A stretch of 64,000 nt of DNA, taken from Phycisphaerales bacterium (GTDB taxonomy: Bacteria; Planctomycetota; Phycisphaerae; Phycisphaerales; UBA5793). How positions within the stretch are numbered: the first letter of the stretch is position 1; each line of letters starts with the position of its first letter. A model generated the notes under the pieces. That model had not been told where the DNA came from. It was given only the letters and a program-made list of their open reading frames with translations, and did no database searches. The position numbers and the translations under genes were made by a program. Where the stretch lies: positions 62,001 to 126,000 of the forward strand of contig JADZAS010000005.1 in assembly GCA_020852515.1 (NCBI GenBank). The letters run 5' to 3'. Shown in pieces: positions 22,564 through 30,765 of the stretch.

Positions 22564-24396
22564 GTGCCCGCCGACACCGTCACCATCCGCAATCTCGCCA
22601 TCATCGCCCACGTCGATCACGGCAAGACCACCCTCGTCGACCAGATGCTCCGCCAGTGCGGCCAGTTCCGCGACTCGCAGTTGCGCGGCGAGCGCATCCT
22701 CGACAGCAACGACCTCGAGCGCGAGCGCGGCATCACCATCCTCGCCAAGAACATCGCCATCAACTACAAGGACACGAAGATCAATCTGATCGACACGCCC
22801 GGCCACGCCGACTTCGGCGCCGAGGTCGAGCGCGTGCTCATGATGGCCGACGGCTGCCTGCTGCTCGTGGACGCCTTCGAGGGCCCGATGCCGCAGACGA
22901 CCTTCGTGCTGCGCAAGGCTCTCGAGTACAAGCTCCGGCCGATCGTGGTGATCAACAAGATGGACCGCGCCGAGGCCCGGCCGGCCGAAGTCGTCGATGA
23001 AGTGCTCGATCTGTTCATCGAACTCGGCGCTGATGATGAGACGCTCGACTTTCCCATCATCTACGCCTCGGCCGTCAACGGCTGGGCGTCGCGCGACCCG
23101 GACAAGCGGCCGGAGAACATTTTCGAACTCTTCGACGCGATCCACGACCACGTCCCGCCGCCGCAGGTCGATGTCAACGCGCCGGTGCAGATGCTCGTCA
23201 CTACGCTCGATTACAGCGATTACGTCGGGCGCATCGGCATCGGCCGCATCTTCGCCGGTCGGCTCAAATCCGGCCAGGCCGTGACCGTCATCCATCGCGA
23301 CGGCCGCCGAACAAACGAACGCATCGGCGAACTCTTCGTCTTCGACGGCCTGGGCCGCACCAAGGTGGATGAAGCGCTCGCTGGCGACATCGCCGCCGTG
23401 GTAGGCATCGAAGACGTTGACATCGGCAACACCATCGCCGATCCCGAGAATCCCAAACCGCTGCCGATGATCCGCGTCGATGAGCCGATGCTGCACATGA
23501 CCTTCCGCGTGAACGACTCGCCGTTCATGGGTCGCAGCGGCAAGTACGTCACGAGCCGGCACCTGCGCGACCGCCTTGAAAAGGAGCTGCAGCGCAACGT
23601 GGCCCTGCGCGTCGAGAGCGGCGCGGGCGGCGACGAGTTTCACGTCTCGGGCCGAGGCATCCTGCACCTGAGCGTGCTCATCGAGAACATGCGCCGCGAG
23701 GGTTACGAACTGGCCGTCGGCAAGCCCAAGGTCATCTACCGCGAGATCAACGGCAAGAAGGCCGAGCCGATCGAACTGTGCGTCGTGGACGTGCCCAACG
23801 AACACGTCGGTCCGGTGATGGAACTGCTCGGCGGCCGGCGCGGCCTGTGCATCAAGATGGACGCCGGCGTGCAGCGCACCTATCTCGAATTCACCGTGCC
23901 CACGCGCGGCCTCATCGGCGTGCGCTCGCGCATCCTCACCGCCACCAACGGCACCGCCATCATCCATCACAACTTCTACGAGTACGAAAACCTGCGCGGC
24001 AGCGTGCCCGGCCGCAGCAGCGGCGTGCTCGTCTCGGCCGACACCGGCGCCGTCACCGCCTACGCGATCGAAAACCTCGCCGACCGCGGCATGTTCTTCG
24101 TCAAACCCGGCGACCACGTCTACGCCGGGCAGGTCGTCGGCGAGCACAACCGCGAGAACGACATCGAGGTCAACGTCTGCCGCCTTAAGAAGCTGACCAA
24201 CGTCCGCGCCGTCTCCGCCGAAAAACTCATCGTTCTCAAGCCGCCGCGCGAGATGACCCTCGAAATGGCCCTCGAGTACATCGAGGATGATGAACTCGTC
24301 GAGATCACGCCCGACGAGGTCCGCATGCGCAAGCGCCTGCTCAGCGAAGCCGAGCGCCGCCGCGTGAATCGCAACGCCAGGGCCGTCGCGACGTGA
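22564..24396 (+). CDS. typA: Ribosome-associated GTPase TypA/BipA
   Basis: TypA is a translational GTPase of the EF-G/LepA group that assists 50S assembly, often needed in cold or stress. The product of the GTG start at 22564 is 610 residues, the normal size. G1 is '[11 protein letters not shown]' (12-22), with 'RERGITI' in switch [10 protein letters not shown] as G3 and NKMD as G4. Domain '[19 protein letters not shown]' (EF-G V-like) and the BipA-specific C-terminus '[38 protein letters not shown]' (core '[14 protein letters not shown]') are present. An upstream ATG at 22483 adds 27 unrelated residues and is less likely. Confidence 0.95.
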   Translation: MPADTVTIRNLAIIAHVDHGKTTLVDQMLRQCGQFRDSQLRGERILDSNDLERERGITILAKNIAINYKDTKINLIDTPGHADFGAEVERVLMMADGCLLLVDAFEGPMPQTTFVLRKALEYKLRPIVVINKMDRAEARPAEVVDEVLDLFIELGADDETLDFPIIYASAVNGWASRDPDKRPENIFELFDAIHDHVPPPQVDVNAPVQMLVTTLDYSDYVGRIGIGRIFAGRLKSGQAVTVIHRDGRRTNERIGELFVFDGLGRTKVDEALAGDIAAVVGIEDVDIGNTIADPENPKPLPMIRVDEPMLHMTFRVNDSPFMGRSGKYVTSRHLRDRLEKELQRNVALRVESGAGGDEFHVSGRGILHLSVLIENMRREGYELAVGKPKVIYREINGKKAEPIELCVVDVPNEHVGPVMELLGGRRGLCIKMDAGVQRTYLEFTVPTRGLIGVRSRILTATNGTAIIHHNFYEYENLRGSVPGRSSGVLVSADTGAVTAYAIENLADRGMFFVKPGDHVYAGQVVGEHNRENDIEVNVCRLKKLTNVRAVSAEKLIVLKPPREMTLEMALEYIEDDELVEITPDEVRMRKRLLSEAERRRVNRNARAVAT

Positions 24397-24403
24397 TGTT
24401 CGC

Positions 24404-25879
24404 CTAACGCTCCGGCGCCAGGGCCGGCTGCTGCTGCGTGATGGTGTCGGGCATGGGCAGCGGCGGCAGATTCTGCTGGGCTCGGATCATGTTCTGGGAT
24501 TGCAGTTGCGCGGGAAAGTCCGCCACGGCATAAGTGCGTGTCTCGCCGTCGGCCCGGCCGACGACAATCTCGTACGTTGGATCGAGCGCCGCCGCGCCCG
24601 TGCGATCGGGCCAGGCGATGACGATCCACAACCGATCGGACTGCGGCCCGCGGTCCACGCCGTGGTAGGTGAAGACCATGTCGCCCACGCGGTGCGCGAT
24701 CGTCGCAGGGGAAAGCGCTGCGCCCGCCGCGTCGATGGACTGCTGCTGTGCCGGCGAGAGCGCGCCGGCGGAGAAGTCGGCCAGCGTGTGCGAGCCGATG
24801 GGCACATCCGCCGGCGACAGCGTTGAGTCGGCGGTCAGATAGGCGCTGGGCGTGACGAACCCGCCGGTCATGAAGGCGCTGCCGTGCGCCGTCACGGGAC
24901 CGCCCTGCATAGCCGCCTGCGAGCGCCACGCCATGCCCAGCATCGTCACGGAAAAGTCCGTGCCCATACCGGAACCAGCCGGCGGCATCGCCGCGCTGAA
25001 AGCGCCGATCGACGAGAAAACCGAAATGAACACCGACGCGATCGGAATGCCCGGCAGAACCACGCCCGGCACGGCCATCGCTACGAAACACTTCCAGGTC
25101 CGGGCTTTCTGCGCTTCGGCCAGCGCCAGGGCGCTGCTGACCATCCACCAGATCCACCCGAGAGGCAGAATGTAGATGCCCATGCACGGGACGGCGCCGG
25201 TCAGCATCGGCCCGGTCGTGTAGGCGATCGCCTCCGTGCTGCGGCCCATGCCGCGCGTGCCTTCGCCCATCATGCGCAGCACGCCGTGCGCCATGGCAAT
25301 CACGATGCCCAGCAGCGCCGCGGCGACCGCCAGCGACCCGAGAAGCGACACGCCGGCGCCGACCACGAGTTGCAGCGCGAATCCGCCCGATGTGCTGCTG
25401 GCAAACATAATCGCTGCAAACCACCCCGCAAAGAGCAGCACCATGATGAAGAGCACACTCGAGCCGAACGAAAATGCCGCACCGGCGCCCGCCTGTGTTC
25501 CCAGCGACCGCCCGACCTGCGGCGCCATGCCGAATCCCCAGCCCACGGTGCGCAACCACGTGCTCAGGCGCCCCTTGTCGAGCCGCACCAGCCACGGCAC
25601 CTGGTACGGCGCCGTGTCCGCCTCGCGCAGGCCCTGCGCCGGCAGCACCACCATCTCATCCATGGTGATGGGTTTCGTGCACGTCACGCACTCAAACTCG
25701 CGCGGCACGAGGTGGCCTTGCGCATCGGTGCCGTAATACTCCTGATTGCAGTGCGGGCAGCAGAACTTTACGCTCGTGGGCGCGAACTCGAAATCCGCCG
25801 GGCTGAAGCCTTGGCCGCACTCCGGGCACACCCGGGCGCGGAGGTTCCAGAGCGCATAGCCGCAGGTCTTGCAGTTCAT
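24404..25879 (-). CDS. Zinc-ribbon membrane protein of unknown function
   Basis: The 491-residue product begins with a cytoplasmic zinc-ribbon array: 'CKTCG', 'CPECG', 'CPHCN' and 'CVTC' pairs in the first 70 residues. About five hydrophobic segments follow ('SSVLFIMVLLFAGWFAAIMF', 'LQLVVGAGVSLLGSLAVAAALLGIVIAMAHG', 'GPMLTGAVPCMGIYILPLGWIWWMV', 'CFVAMAVPGVVLPGIPIASVFISVFSSIG'), giving a YIP1-like membrane region. A large Met/Ala/Pro-rich soluble C-terminus follows. It is first-to-last in a three-gene reverse-strand group with the next two genes. No enzymatic motif is seen. Confidence 0.75.
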   Translation of the reverse strand: MNCKTCGYALWNLRARVCPECGQGFSPADFEFAPTSVKFCCPHCNQEYYGTDAQGHLVPREFECVTCTKPITMDEMVVLPAQGLREADTAPYQVPWLVRLDKGRLSTWLRTVGWGFGMAPQVGRSLGTQAGAGAAFSFGSSVLFIMVLLFAGWFAAIMFASSTSGGFALQLVVGAGVSLLGSLAVAAALLGIVIAMAHGVLRMMGEGTRGMGRSTEAIAYTTGPMLTGAVPCMGIYILPLGWIWWMVSSALALAEAQKARTWKCFVAMAVPGVVLPGIPIASVFISVFSSIGAFSAAMPPAGSGMGTDFSVTMLGMAWRSQAAMQGGPVTAHGSAFMTGGFVTPSAYLTADSTLSPADVPIGSHTLADFSAGALSPAQQQSIDAAGAALSPATIAHRVGDMVFTYHGVDRGPQSDRLWIVIAWPDRTGAAALDPTYEIVVGRADGETRTYAVADFPAQLQSQNMIRAQQNLPPLPMPDTITQQQPALAPER

Positions 25880-25901
25880 CGCGCTGCTCCGCGGGCTGCG
25901 A

Positions 25902-26585
25902 TCAACTCCATTGGCTCACCTCGTGCCGAATCGGCCGCCGGTTGAACCAGACGAGCGTAAAGACCGGCAGCGCCCAATACCAAGTGATCTGCAAGACCAG
26001 CCCCACGCCACCGAAAGTGCGCATGATGGATCCGAACATAGCCGGCATCTGCCCGGAGATACCCGGATCGTTCTGCATCGCCTCAAACTGCGCCTGCTGC
26101 ACAAGGTATCCCAGCACCCCGCCAACGACGGCCACCAGCATCTTCATCCACGACCAGTGCAGCAGCGCCATGCGCGACCAGCGCCGGCGCTTGACCAGGC
26201 CGATTCCACCCACGAGCAGCACGACCGCCACGCCGAGCGTGAGTATGTTGGCCACGACGAGATACGGCGTGTAGCGCGCCGCCGCGTCCGCCATCGCCTG
26301 GGGCTGACCGGCTTGCGTCGCCCAACTTGAGAACACCCCCTGCAGCAGGCTCGCCAGCGCACCGCAGAAGCCGCCGAGTGAACCCAGCGAGCCGAAGACG
26401 ATGCAGATGATGCCGATGACGCGCGGCCAGGCCGACTCCTGCAGCCGCTCGTAATGCGGCCGATACGTCGGCGGGGCCGTGCCCACCGGCGGCACGCGCA
26501 CGACGTCTCCTGCGCGCGGCCCATCCTCGCCGGGCCCGGGCGGCGGAGTCATCGGCTTGAAATCCGGAATGTCCGAGTCGGTCAT
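25902..26585 (-). CDS. Four-helix membrane protein, hypothetical
   Basis: The 227-residue product has a Pro-rich cytoplasmic N-terminus (first 50 residues). Four predicted helices follow: 'IGIICIVFGSLGSLGGFCGALAS', 'YLVVANILTLGVAVVLLVGGIGLV', 'MLVAVVGGVLGYLV' and 'GGVGLVLQITWYWALPVFTLVWF'. A GGAG Shine-Dalgarno precedes the ATG at 26585. It lies 22 bp upstream of the zinc-ribbon protein and 19 bp downstream of the PQQ-like protein, so the three are probably one transcript. Its family is not recognised. Confidence 0.7.
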   Translation of the reverse strand: MTDSDIPDFKPMTPPPGPGEDGPRAGDVVRVPPVGTAPPTYRPHYERLQESAWPRVIGIICIVFGSLGSLGGFCGALASLLQGVFSSWATQAGQPQAMADAAARYTPYLVVANILTLGVAVVLLVGGIGLVKRRRWSRMALLHWSWMKMLVAVVGGVLGYLVQQAQFEAMQNDPGISGQMPAMFGSIMRTFGGVGLVLQITWYWALPVFTLVWFNRRPIRHEVSQWS

Positions 26586-26604
26586 GTATCGCTCTCCTGA
26601 TGCA

Positions 26605-26976
26605 TCAGCCCGCTGCGGCCGCTGCGGCGGCGCGCTGCTGCTGGGCCGCGCGGGCGCCCATGCCGCTGGCGCCCGTCATGCCGCGCACGCTTGCCAGCGA
26701 GGGCACGCCGAGCCCAAAGCCGCGCAGCGGATTGACCCAGACCTGCTGGCCGAAGAGCGGCTCGAGGCAGTACGTGTAGCCGTTCACTGATGCAATCAAT
26801 CGGTCGCCATCGAGCAGCAGCGACACAAACCCGGTGCCCTTGGGGCTTTTCCACTGCCAGACGAGTTCGCCGCTGTAGCGATCGAGGGCCGCCACGCGCG
26901 AGTTGAAGCCGACGAAGATGAGATCTTCGACTCGACGCTCCGCCGTTCCGGACGATTGAGCCATTTCCGAAGCCAT
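26605..26976 (-). CDS. Short PQQ-like beta-propeller repeat protein
   Basis: The 123-residue product has two propeller-strand units: 'EDLIFVGFNSRVAALDRYSGELVWQWKSPKG' (core 'VAALDRYSGELVWQWK') and 'LLDGDRLIASVNGYTYCLEPLFGQQVWVNPL'. These match WD/PQQ repeat strands of dehydrogenase-like propellers. It has no signal peptide and ends in a Gln/Ala-rich tail. It is far shorter than a full propeller, so it may assemble with partners or be a two-blade fragment. The ATG at 26976 is preferred over a longer frame whose upstream part reads as intergenic sequence. Confidence 0.68.
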   Translation of the reverse strand: MASEMAQSSGTAERRVEDLIFVGFNSRVAALDRYSGELVWQWKSPKGTGFVSLLLDGDRLIASVNGYTYCLEPLFGQQVWVNPLRGFGLGVPSLASVRGMTGASGMGARAAQQQRAAAAAAAG

Positions 26977-27315
26977 TGCTGGCCCCCCAAAGCACAAGAC
27001 TTGCTGCCTTATCGGAGCAATCCTATCCGTAGCAGACTCTTCGCACGTCCGCTGGAGACGACCTGTCCGAAAACACGGCTCTTGAGACGCGCTGTGGACG
27101 TCGTGAGCCCCGCCGACAATCGCTCCGACCCGGAGACTCGATGCACCGCGGGAGGATGCGTTCGGAGAGGCCGTGTTGCTGATTTCACACTCCACAGATT
27201 CGGGGGGAGATTCCCCGTAGCCGCGCGTGGTAAGTCGGGTGACACTCAGGTAGTGCCAGCGTACACACCACAAGCGGCCAGGCGCCGCCAGCGATCACTC
27301 GACGGGAAGTGAACC
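26977..27315. other. 339-bp divergent intergenic region
   Basis: This gap separates the reverse-strand PQQ-like gene from the forward ferritin-like gene, so it should carry both promoters. I see no tRNA, strong hairpin, repeat or conserved small open frame with a ribosome-binding site. Confidence 0.6.
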
Positions 27316-27849
27316 ATGAAAGCGACTTCAATGAGATCCCGCCACGCTGTAATGCTGACCTTGGCAACCGGCGTCAGCATGTCGTGCAGCAGCCAGAACG
27401 CAAGCTCCACGGCACTGAGCGAATCTGCCGACGCGCAACGCGTGGCGATGCTCGACGAACCCACGCAACGGGCACTGCTCGCCGCTCTGGACGACGAACG
27501 CCGCGCCGAGGCGTTGTATGCAGAGATCATCTCCTCGATGGGTGAGATCAGACCGTTCGTCAACATTGTCCAGGCCGAGCGCCGTCATCAGATGTTGCTG
27601 ACTCCGCTGCTGGAAAAGTATGGCGTGCAGGCGCCGGCCAACCCGTATGGTTCATTCGAATTCGAAGTGCCGGCCACGCGCTCGGAAGCGTGCGTGCTGG
27701 CCGCCAGGTCAGAGCGAGAGAACATCGCCCTCTACGACCGGCTGCTGCCGACCATTGAGCAACAGGACGTTCGAGACGCGTTTGAACGGTTGCGCTGGGC
27801 GTCCGCGGAACATCATCTTCCGGCGTTCGAACGGTGCGCGGGCAGTTGA
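27316..27849 (+). CDS. DUF2202 ferritin-like lipoprotein
   Basis: The 177-residue protein has an N-terminal signal sequence with a plausible lipobox ('GVSMSC'), so it is probably lipid-anchored. The body is a ferritin-like four-helix bundle of the DUF2202 type. Candidate di-iron ligands are in 'LLAALDDERRAEALYAEII', 'NIVQAERRHQMLLTPLL', 'ARSERENIALYDRLLP' and 'ASAEHHLPAFERC'. Family members may bind iron or quench oxidants; this is inference. It converges with the next gene with only 8 bp between them. Confidence 0.83.
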   Translation: MKATSMRSRHAVMLTLATGVSMSCSSQNASSTALSESADAQRVAMLDEPTQRALLAALDDERRAEALYAEIISSMGEIRPFVNIVQAERRHQMLLTPLLEKYGVQAPANPYGSFEFEVPATRSEACVLAARSERENIALYDRLLPTIEQQDVRDAFERLRWASAEHHLPAFERCAGS

Positions 27850-27857
27850 TTCAAGAC

Positions 27858-28289
27858 TCAGGCCACCAGTCGCTCATCGTCATCCGCGACTTCGGCCGAG
27901 CGCGGAAACGCCAGCGGGCGCGGGGCCGGGTCGCGCAGGCGGTCGGCCGCCTCGCGCACGAGCTCGACGATCGCTTCGAGTTCGCGATCGAGCATCGGCC
28001 GGCTCGAGCGAGGCTTGACGAACAGCCGGCTCACCCAGCAGCCAAAGCCGTTGCGCTCCACGCCGCTGGCCGCGAAGTCCGCGACCCACTCGCGATCGTC
28101 GACGACGTACTGGAACGAATGATCGCCCGGCTCGATCTCGATTTCCGCGGTCCACCACCCGTCGCCGCGCCGCTGCATGAGGTGGCGCTGAGGCGACCAC
28201 TCGCAGAACGTGCCGGCCACGGCCACTGATCGCGCCTCGGGAAGATAGATCTCGAAGCGGTGCGTGCCTTGCGGCTGAGGCGTGACCAT
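27858..28289 (-). CDS. Stand-alone glycogen-binding-domain (CBM48/AMPK-beta-like) protein
   Basis: The 143-residue cytoplasmic protein starts with an AMPK-beta-type carbohydrate-binding module (residues about 7-80): 'RFEIYLPEARSVAVAGTFCEWSP', a 'GWWTAEIEIEPGDHSFQYVVDDREW' second half, and both key tryptophans (in FCEWSP and in REW). The position of the sugar-contacting lysine is Gln. The C-terminal half is helical ('LDRELEAIVELVREAADRLRDP'). It is one of two proteins with this module in the window; the other is the ParA fusion at 40590-41957. It is divergent from the 28360 lipoprotein gene. Confidence 0.85.
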   Translation of the reverse strand: MVTPQPQGTHRFEIYLPEARSVAVAGTFCEWSPQRHLMQRRGDGWWTAEIEIEPGDHSFQYVVDDREWVADFAASGVERNGFGCWVSRLFVKPRSSRPMLDRELEAIVELVREAADRLRDPAPRPLAFPRSAEVADDDERLVA

Positions 28290-28359
28290 GATCGACTCGT
28301 CCCTTCCTTCGACTGCCCGCGCTAAAGTGACGGCAAGCCACGAGGGCCAGCCGCCACCC

Positions 28360-30198
28360 ATGCCCCGACGATCCTCCAGACCGTCGCCTTCTCCACGTCC
28401 GCCCCGCAAGCCTCGCGCTGCGCGGAGGCCACAGCGATTATCGGTTGCGCTGGCGTGCGTCTTTGTCTGCGTTGGCCTGAGCGCGTGCAAAACGGGAAAA
28501 TCATCCGGCACAGAGCGCCCCGGCGAAGCGCGAACCCAGGCCGCCGGCCGCTACGCGCTGCTCGAGACTTCCATCGCGACGCTGCCCGACCGGCCGCTGC
28601 TCATCCCCCTGCGCTGGACCGGCGAATCTGCCGCCGCCCCGGCGAGCGTGCAGGCCCGGACCGACGCCGGCAGCAGCGTCACGCTGCCGGTGCGCCGCCT
28701 GGGCGCCCGGCCGCCCCAACCCCGGCTCGATTCAGTGCTGCGCTACCCGCACTGGCCGTGGGCGGCGCCGCCCGCGGAGGTTTACGAGATGGGGCCGGGC
28801 CAGAACGGTGCGCCGGTTGCGACATACGTCATTATGCTCGATGATCCGCAGGCTTGGCCGGGCGCGGGAATCAACATCGGCGCCGATCGCGCCGTGCTTG
28901 TGCCCGTCACGCCGGACCCCGATGAGCCGTCGAGCGCGCCATTTGCGGGCGACAGCGAACTCGCCGAGCCCGACGCGACGTCGCCGCTCGACGCAGTCCG
29001 CCGCGCGCTGTGGCGGCGGCACGTCAATCCCGACGCAGCGGCGGGCGAGGCCGACGAGACTTCCCTCGAGCGCGTCCTCGGCCGGCAGACCAGCGGGCGC
29101 TGGATGGCGGCGCTGCGCGACCTGACCGTCATTGACGAATCACTCTCGCGGCAACTGCAAACCATGCTCATTCGCACGGCGTGGGACGGGCCGGCCCGCT
29201 TCGCCGCCTGGCCGGCGTGGGACGCCAATCTCAGCCGCCTCGAAGCGATCCTGCTGGCGCGCCTCACCGAAGCGCCGCGCGATGAGGAGTGGCGTCTGCG
29301 CCTCAGGTCCTGGTTGTCGAGCCAGCCCGACGCAGCGCCGTGGATCGAATCCGACGCCGGACTTGAAGTCAGACTGGCCTGTGCCAATCTCTCGGCCGCA
29401 GCGCAGAGCGCCTCGATGTCGTTCGCCAATCCGCCCAGGCAGCTCGCCGACCTGAGCCTCGCGCCCGCCAGCGTCGGGCGCGCGCGCCTCGGGCGCGACA
29501 CGGCCCCGCCTTCGGAGCGCCTGATCGTGCGCGTGCTCGACACGAATCGCACGCTTGCGCTGCTCGCGCCGTCGGCCCTGGTGCTGCCGCCCGGCTACGG
29601 CATCGAGGTACGCTGGCGCAGCTGGACGCTGGCAACGTGGCTCGCCGGCCAGCCCGAGCCGTCCGACCCCGCGCGCCCCACGGCGCTGCTCGTGCGCCGC
29701 CATCCCGAAACCGACGAGTGGCAACTGACGATTTCCTGCACTCTCGCGCAGCCGCTGCCGCCGCCGCAGGGCGATGCGCCGCAGTCACCGCCGCCGACCG
29801 ACGCCGTCGCGCACTGGAGCGAACTCGTCGGCTACGAATCGCTCACCATCCTGCTCGGCCCGTTCGATGAGCCTGTCATCGCGCTGACCGTCCTGCCCGA
29901 CGGCTCGGTGCGCGACTGGCAGAGATCGGCGCTGCTCGACGCCCGCGACGTTACGACCGCTCTCGAACCAGCTCGCTGGACGGTGACGCTCTCGCTGCCG
30001 CGCGCGGTGACCGAGGGCTTGGCGCTCGATCTGGGCCTGGTGCGGATGCACGAAGGCAGCGATGCGATCGACTGCTTCCCGCGCCCCGGACTGCCCTGGC
30101 GCGCTGATCCGGGCCGGTGGCGCTTCGATCTGAGCCGCTGGGACCCGTTTCCGACTGCCTTGCCGCGATCGGCCGCGCCAAACGGAAGTGGCGAATAA
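28360..30198 (+). CDS. Large lipoprotein of unknown function
   Basis: The 612-residue product begins with an Arg/Pro-rich n-region, then a hydrophobic stretch and lipobox 'VCVGLSAC' around residue 42. The mature part is Pro/Arg/Leu-rich and mostly beta, with motifs such as 'LLIPLRWTGESA', 'YHWPWAAPP', 'GVEVRWRSWTLATW' and 'SLTILLGPFDEPVIALTVLPDGSVRDW'. I see no known catalytic signature. The ATG at 28360 is chosen because the frame upstream overlaps the start of the divergent gene. It probably sits in the outer or inner membrane facing the periplasm. Confidence 0.72.
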   Translation: MPRRSSRPSPSPRPPRKPRAARRPQRLSVALACVFVCVGLSACKTGKSSGTERPGEARTQAAGRYALLETSIATLPDRPLLIPLRWTGESAAAPASVQARTDAGSSVTLPVRRLGARPPQPRLDSVLRYPHWPWAAPPAEVYEMGPGQNGAPVATYVIMLDDPQAWPGAGINIGADRAVLVPVTPDPDEPSSAPFAGDSELAEPDATSPLDAVRRALWRRHVNPDAAAGEADETSLERVLGRQTSGRWMAALRDLTVIDESLSRQLQTMLIRTAWDGPARFAAWPAWDANLSRLEAILLARLTEAPRDEEWRLRLRSWLSSQPDAAPWIESDAGLEVRLACANLSAAAQSASMSFANPPRQLADLSLAPASVGRARLGRDTAPPSERLIVRVLDTNRTLALLAPSALVLPPGYGIEVRWRSWTLATWLAGQPEPSDPARPTALLVRRHPETDEWQLTISCTLAQPLPPPQGDAPQSPPPTDAVAHWSELVGYESLTILLGPFDEPVIALTVLPDGSVRDWQRSALLDARDVTTALEPARWTVTLSLPRAVTEGLALDLGLVRMHEGSDAIDCFPRPGLPWRADPGRWRFDLSRWDPFPTALPRSAAPNGSGE

Positions 30199-30304
30199 CC
30201 TCGCGGCAGCGCCGTCCTATGATGCGATGCAGGTGGTGTTGCCGCATTGCCGATGATCGCTGAAAGCCTCTACCGCTGCGCCCCGCAGCGCCAGGAGATG
30301 GACC

Positions 30305-30697
30305 ATGCCCACTCTGACTCGCGCCCGTCAGTTCACCCTCGCCACGACTCTGCTCGCCGCCGTCGCACTGAGCGGCTGCAACATCGTCAGCGGCAACAAG
30401 ACCGTCAGCGTGCAGGGCCGGCGCATCACCAGCGCCAGCCTCGCGCAGGTGCAGCCGAATCAAACCAGCGCCGACTGGCTCGACGCCGCGTTCGGCGCGC
30501 CGACTTCTCGCAAGACCTTCGAGCGCGACGGGGTGAAAGGCGAGATCTGGCGCTACGAGTACCGCCGCAGCGAAAGCAGCAGCGGCGAGTTCCTCTTCCT
30601 CTACGACGGCTGGAACCACAAGGAAGAAACCACCACCACCTGCTTCGAACTCATCGACGGCAAGGTGAGGCGCTACTGGACCGAGAAGAGTCCGTAA
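30305..30697 (+). CDS. BamE/SmpA-like lipoprotein
   Basis: The 130-residue protein has a type II signal peptide (MPTLTRARQFTLATTLLAAVALSGC) with lipobox LSGC. The mature domain has 'SLAQVQPNQTSADWLDAAFGAPTSRKTFERDG' (core 'WLDAAFGAPTS') and 'EIWRYEY', a two-helix/three-strand pattern like SmpA/OmlA (BamE) proteins, which stabilise the outer-membrane barrel assembly machine or bind envelope ligands. Assignment to the Bam complex is not possible from sequence alone. It follows the large lipoprotein gene by 106 bp. Confidence 0.75.
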   Translation: MPTLTRARQFTLATTLLAAVALSGCNIVSGNKTVSVQGRRITSASLAQVQPNQTSADWLDAAFGAPTSRKTFERDGVKGEIWRYEYRRSESSSGEFLFLYDGWNHKEETTTTCFELIDGKVRRYWTEKSP

Positions 30698-30765
30698 GCG
30701 CGGACTCAACTGCCCACGTCCCAGCATGATCCCTCGCGCCACAGCCGGCGGCGGAAGCCGACGGT

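Noticed and set aside
22492-24147. Reverse frame of 551 codons opposite typA
   Set aside because: Fully antisense to typA's GTPase domains; the sequence is repetitive His/Asp/Val with no recognised motif.
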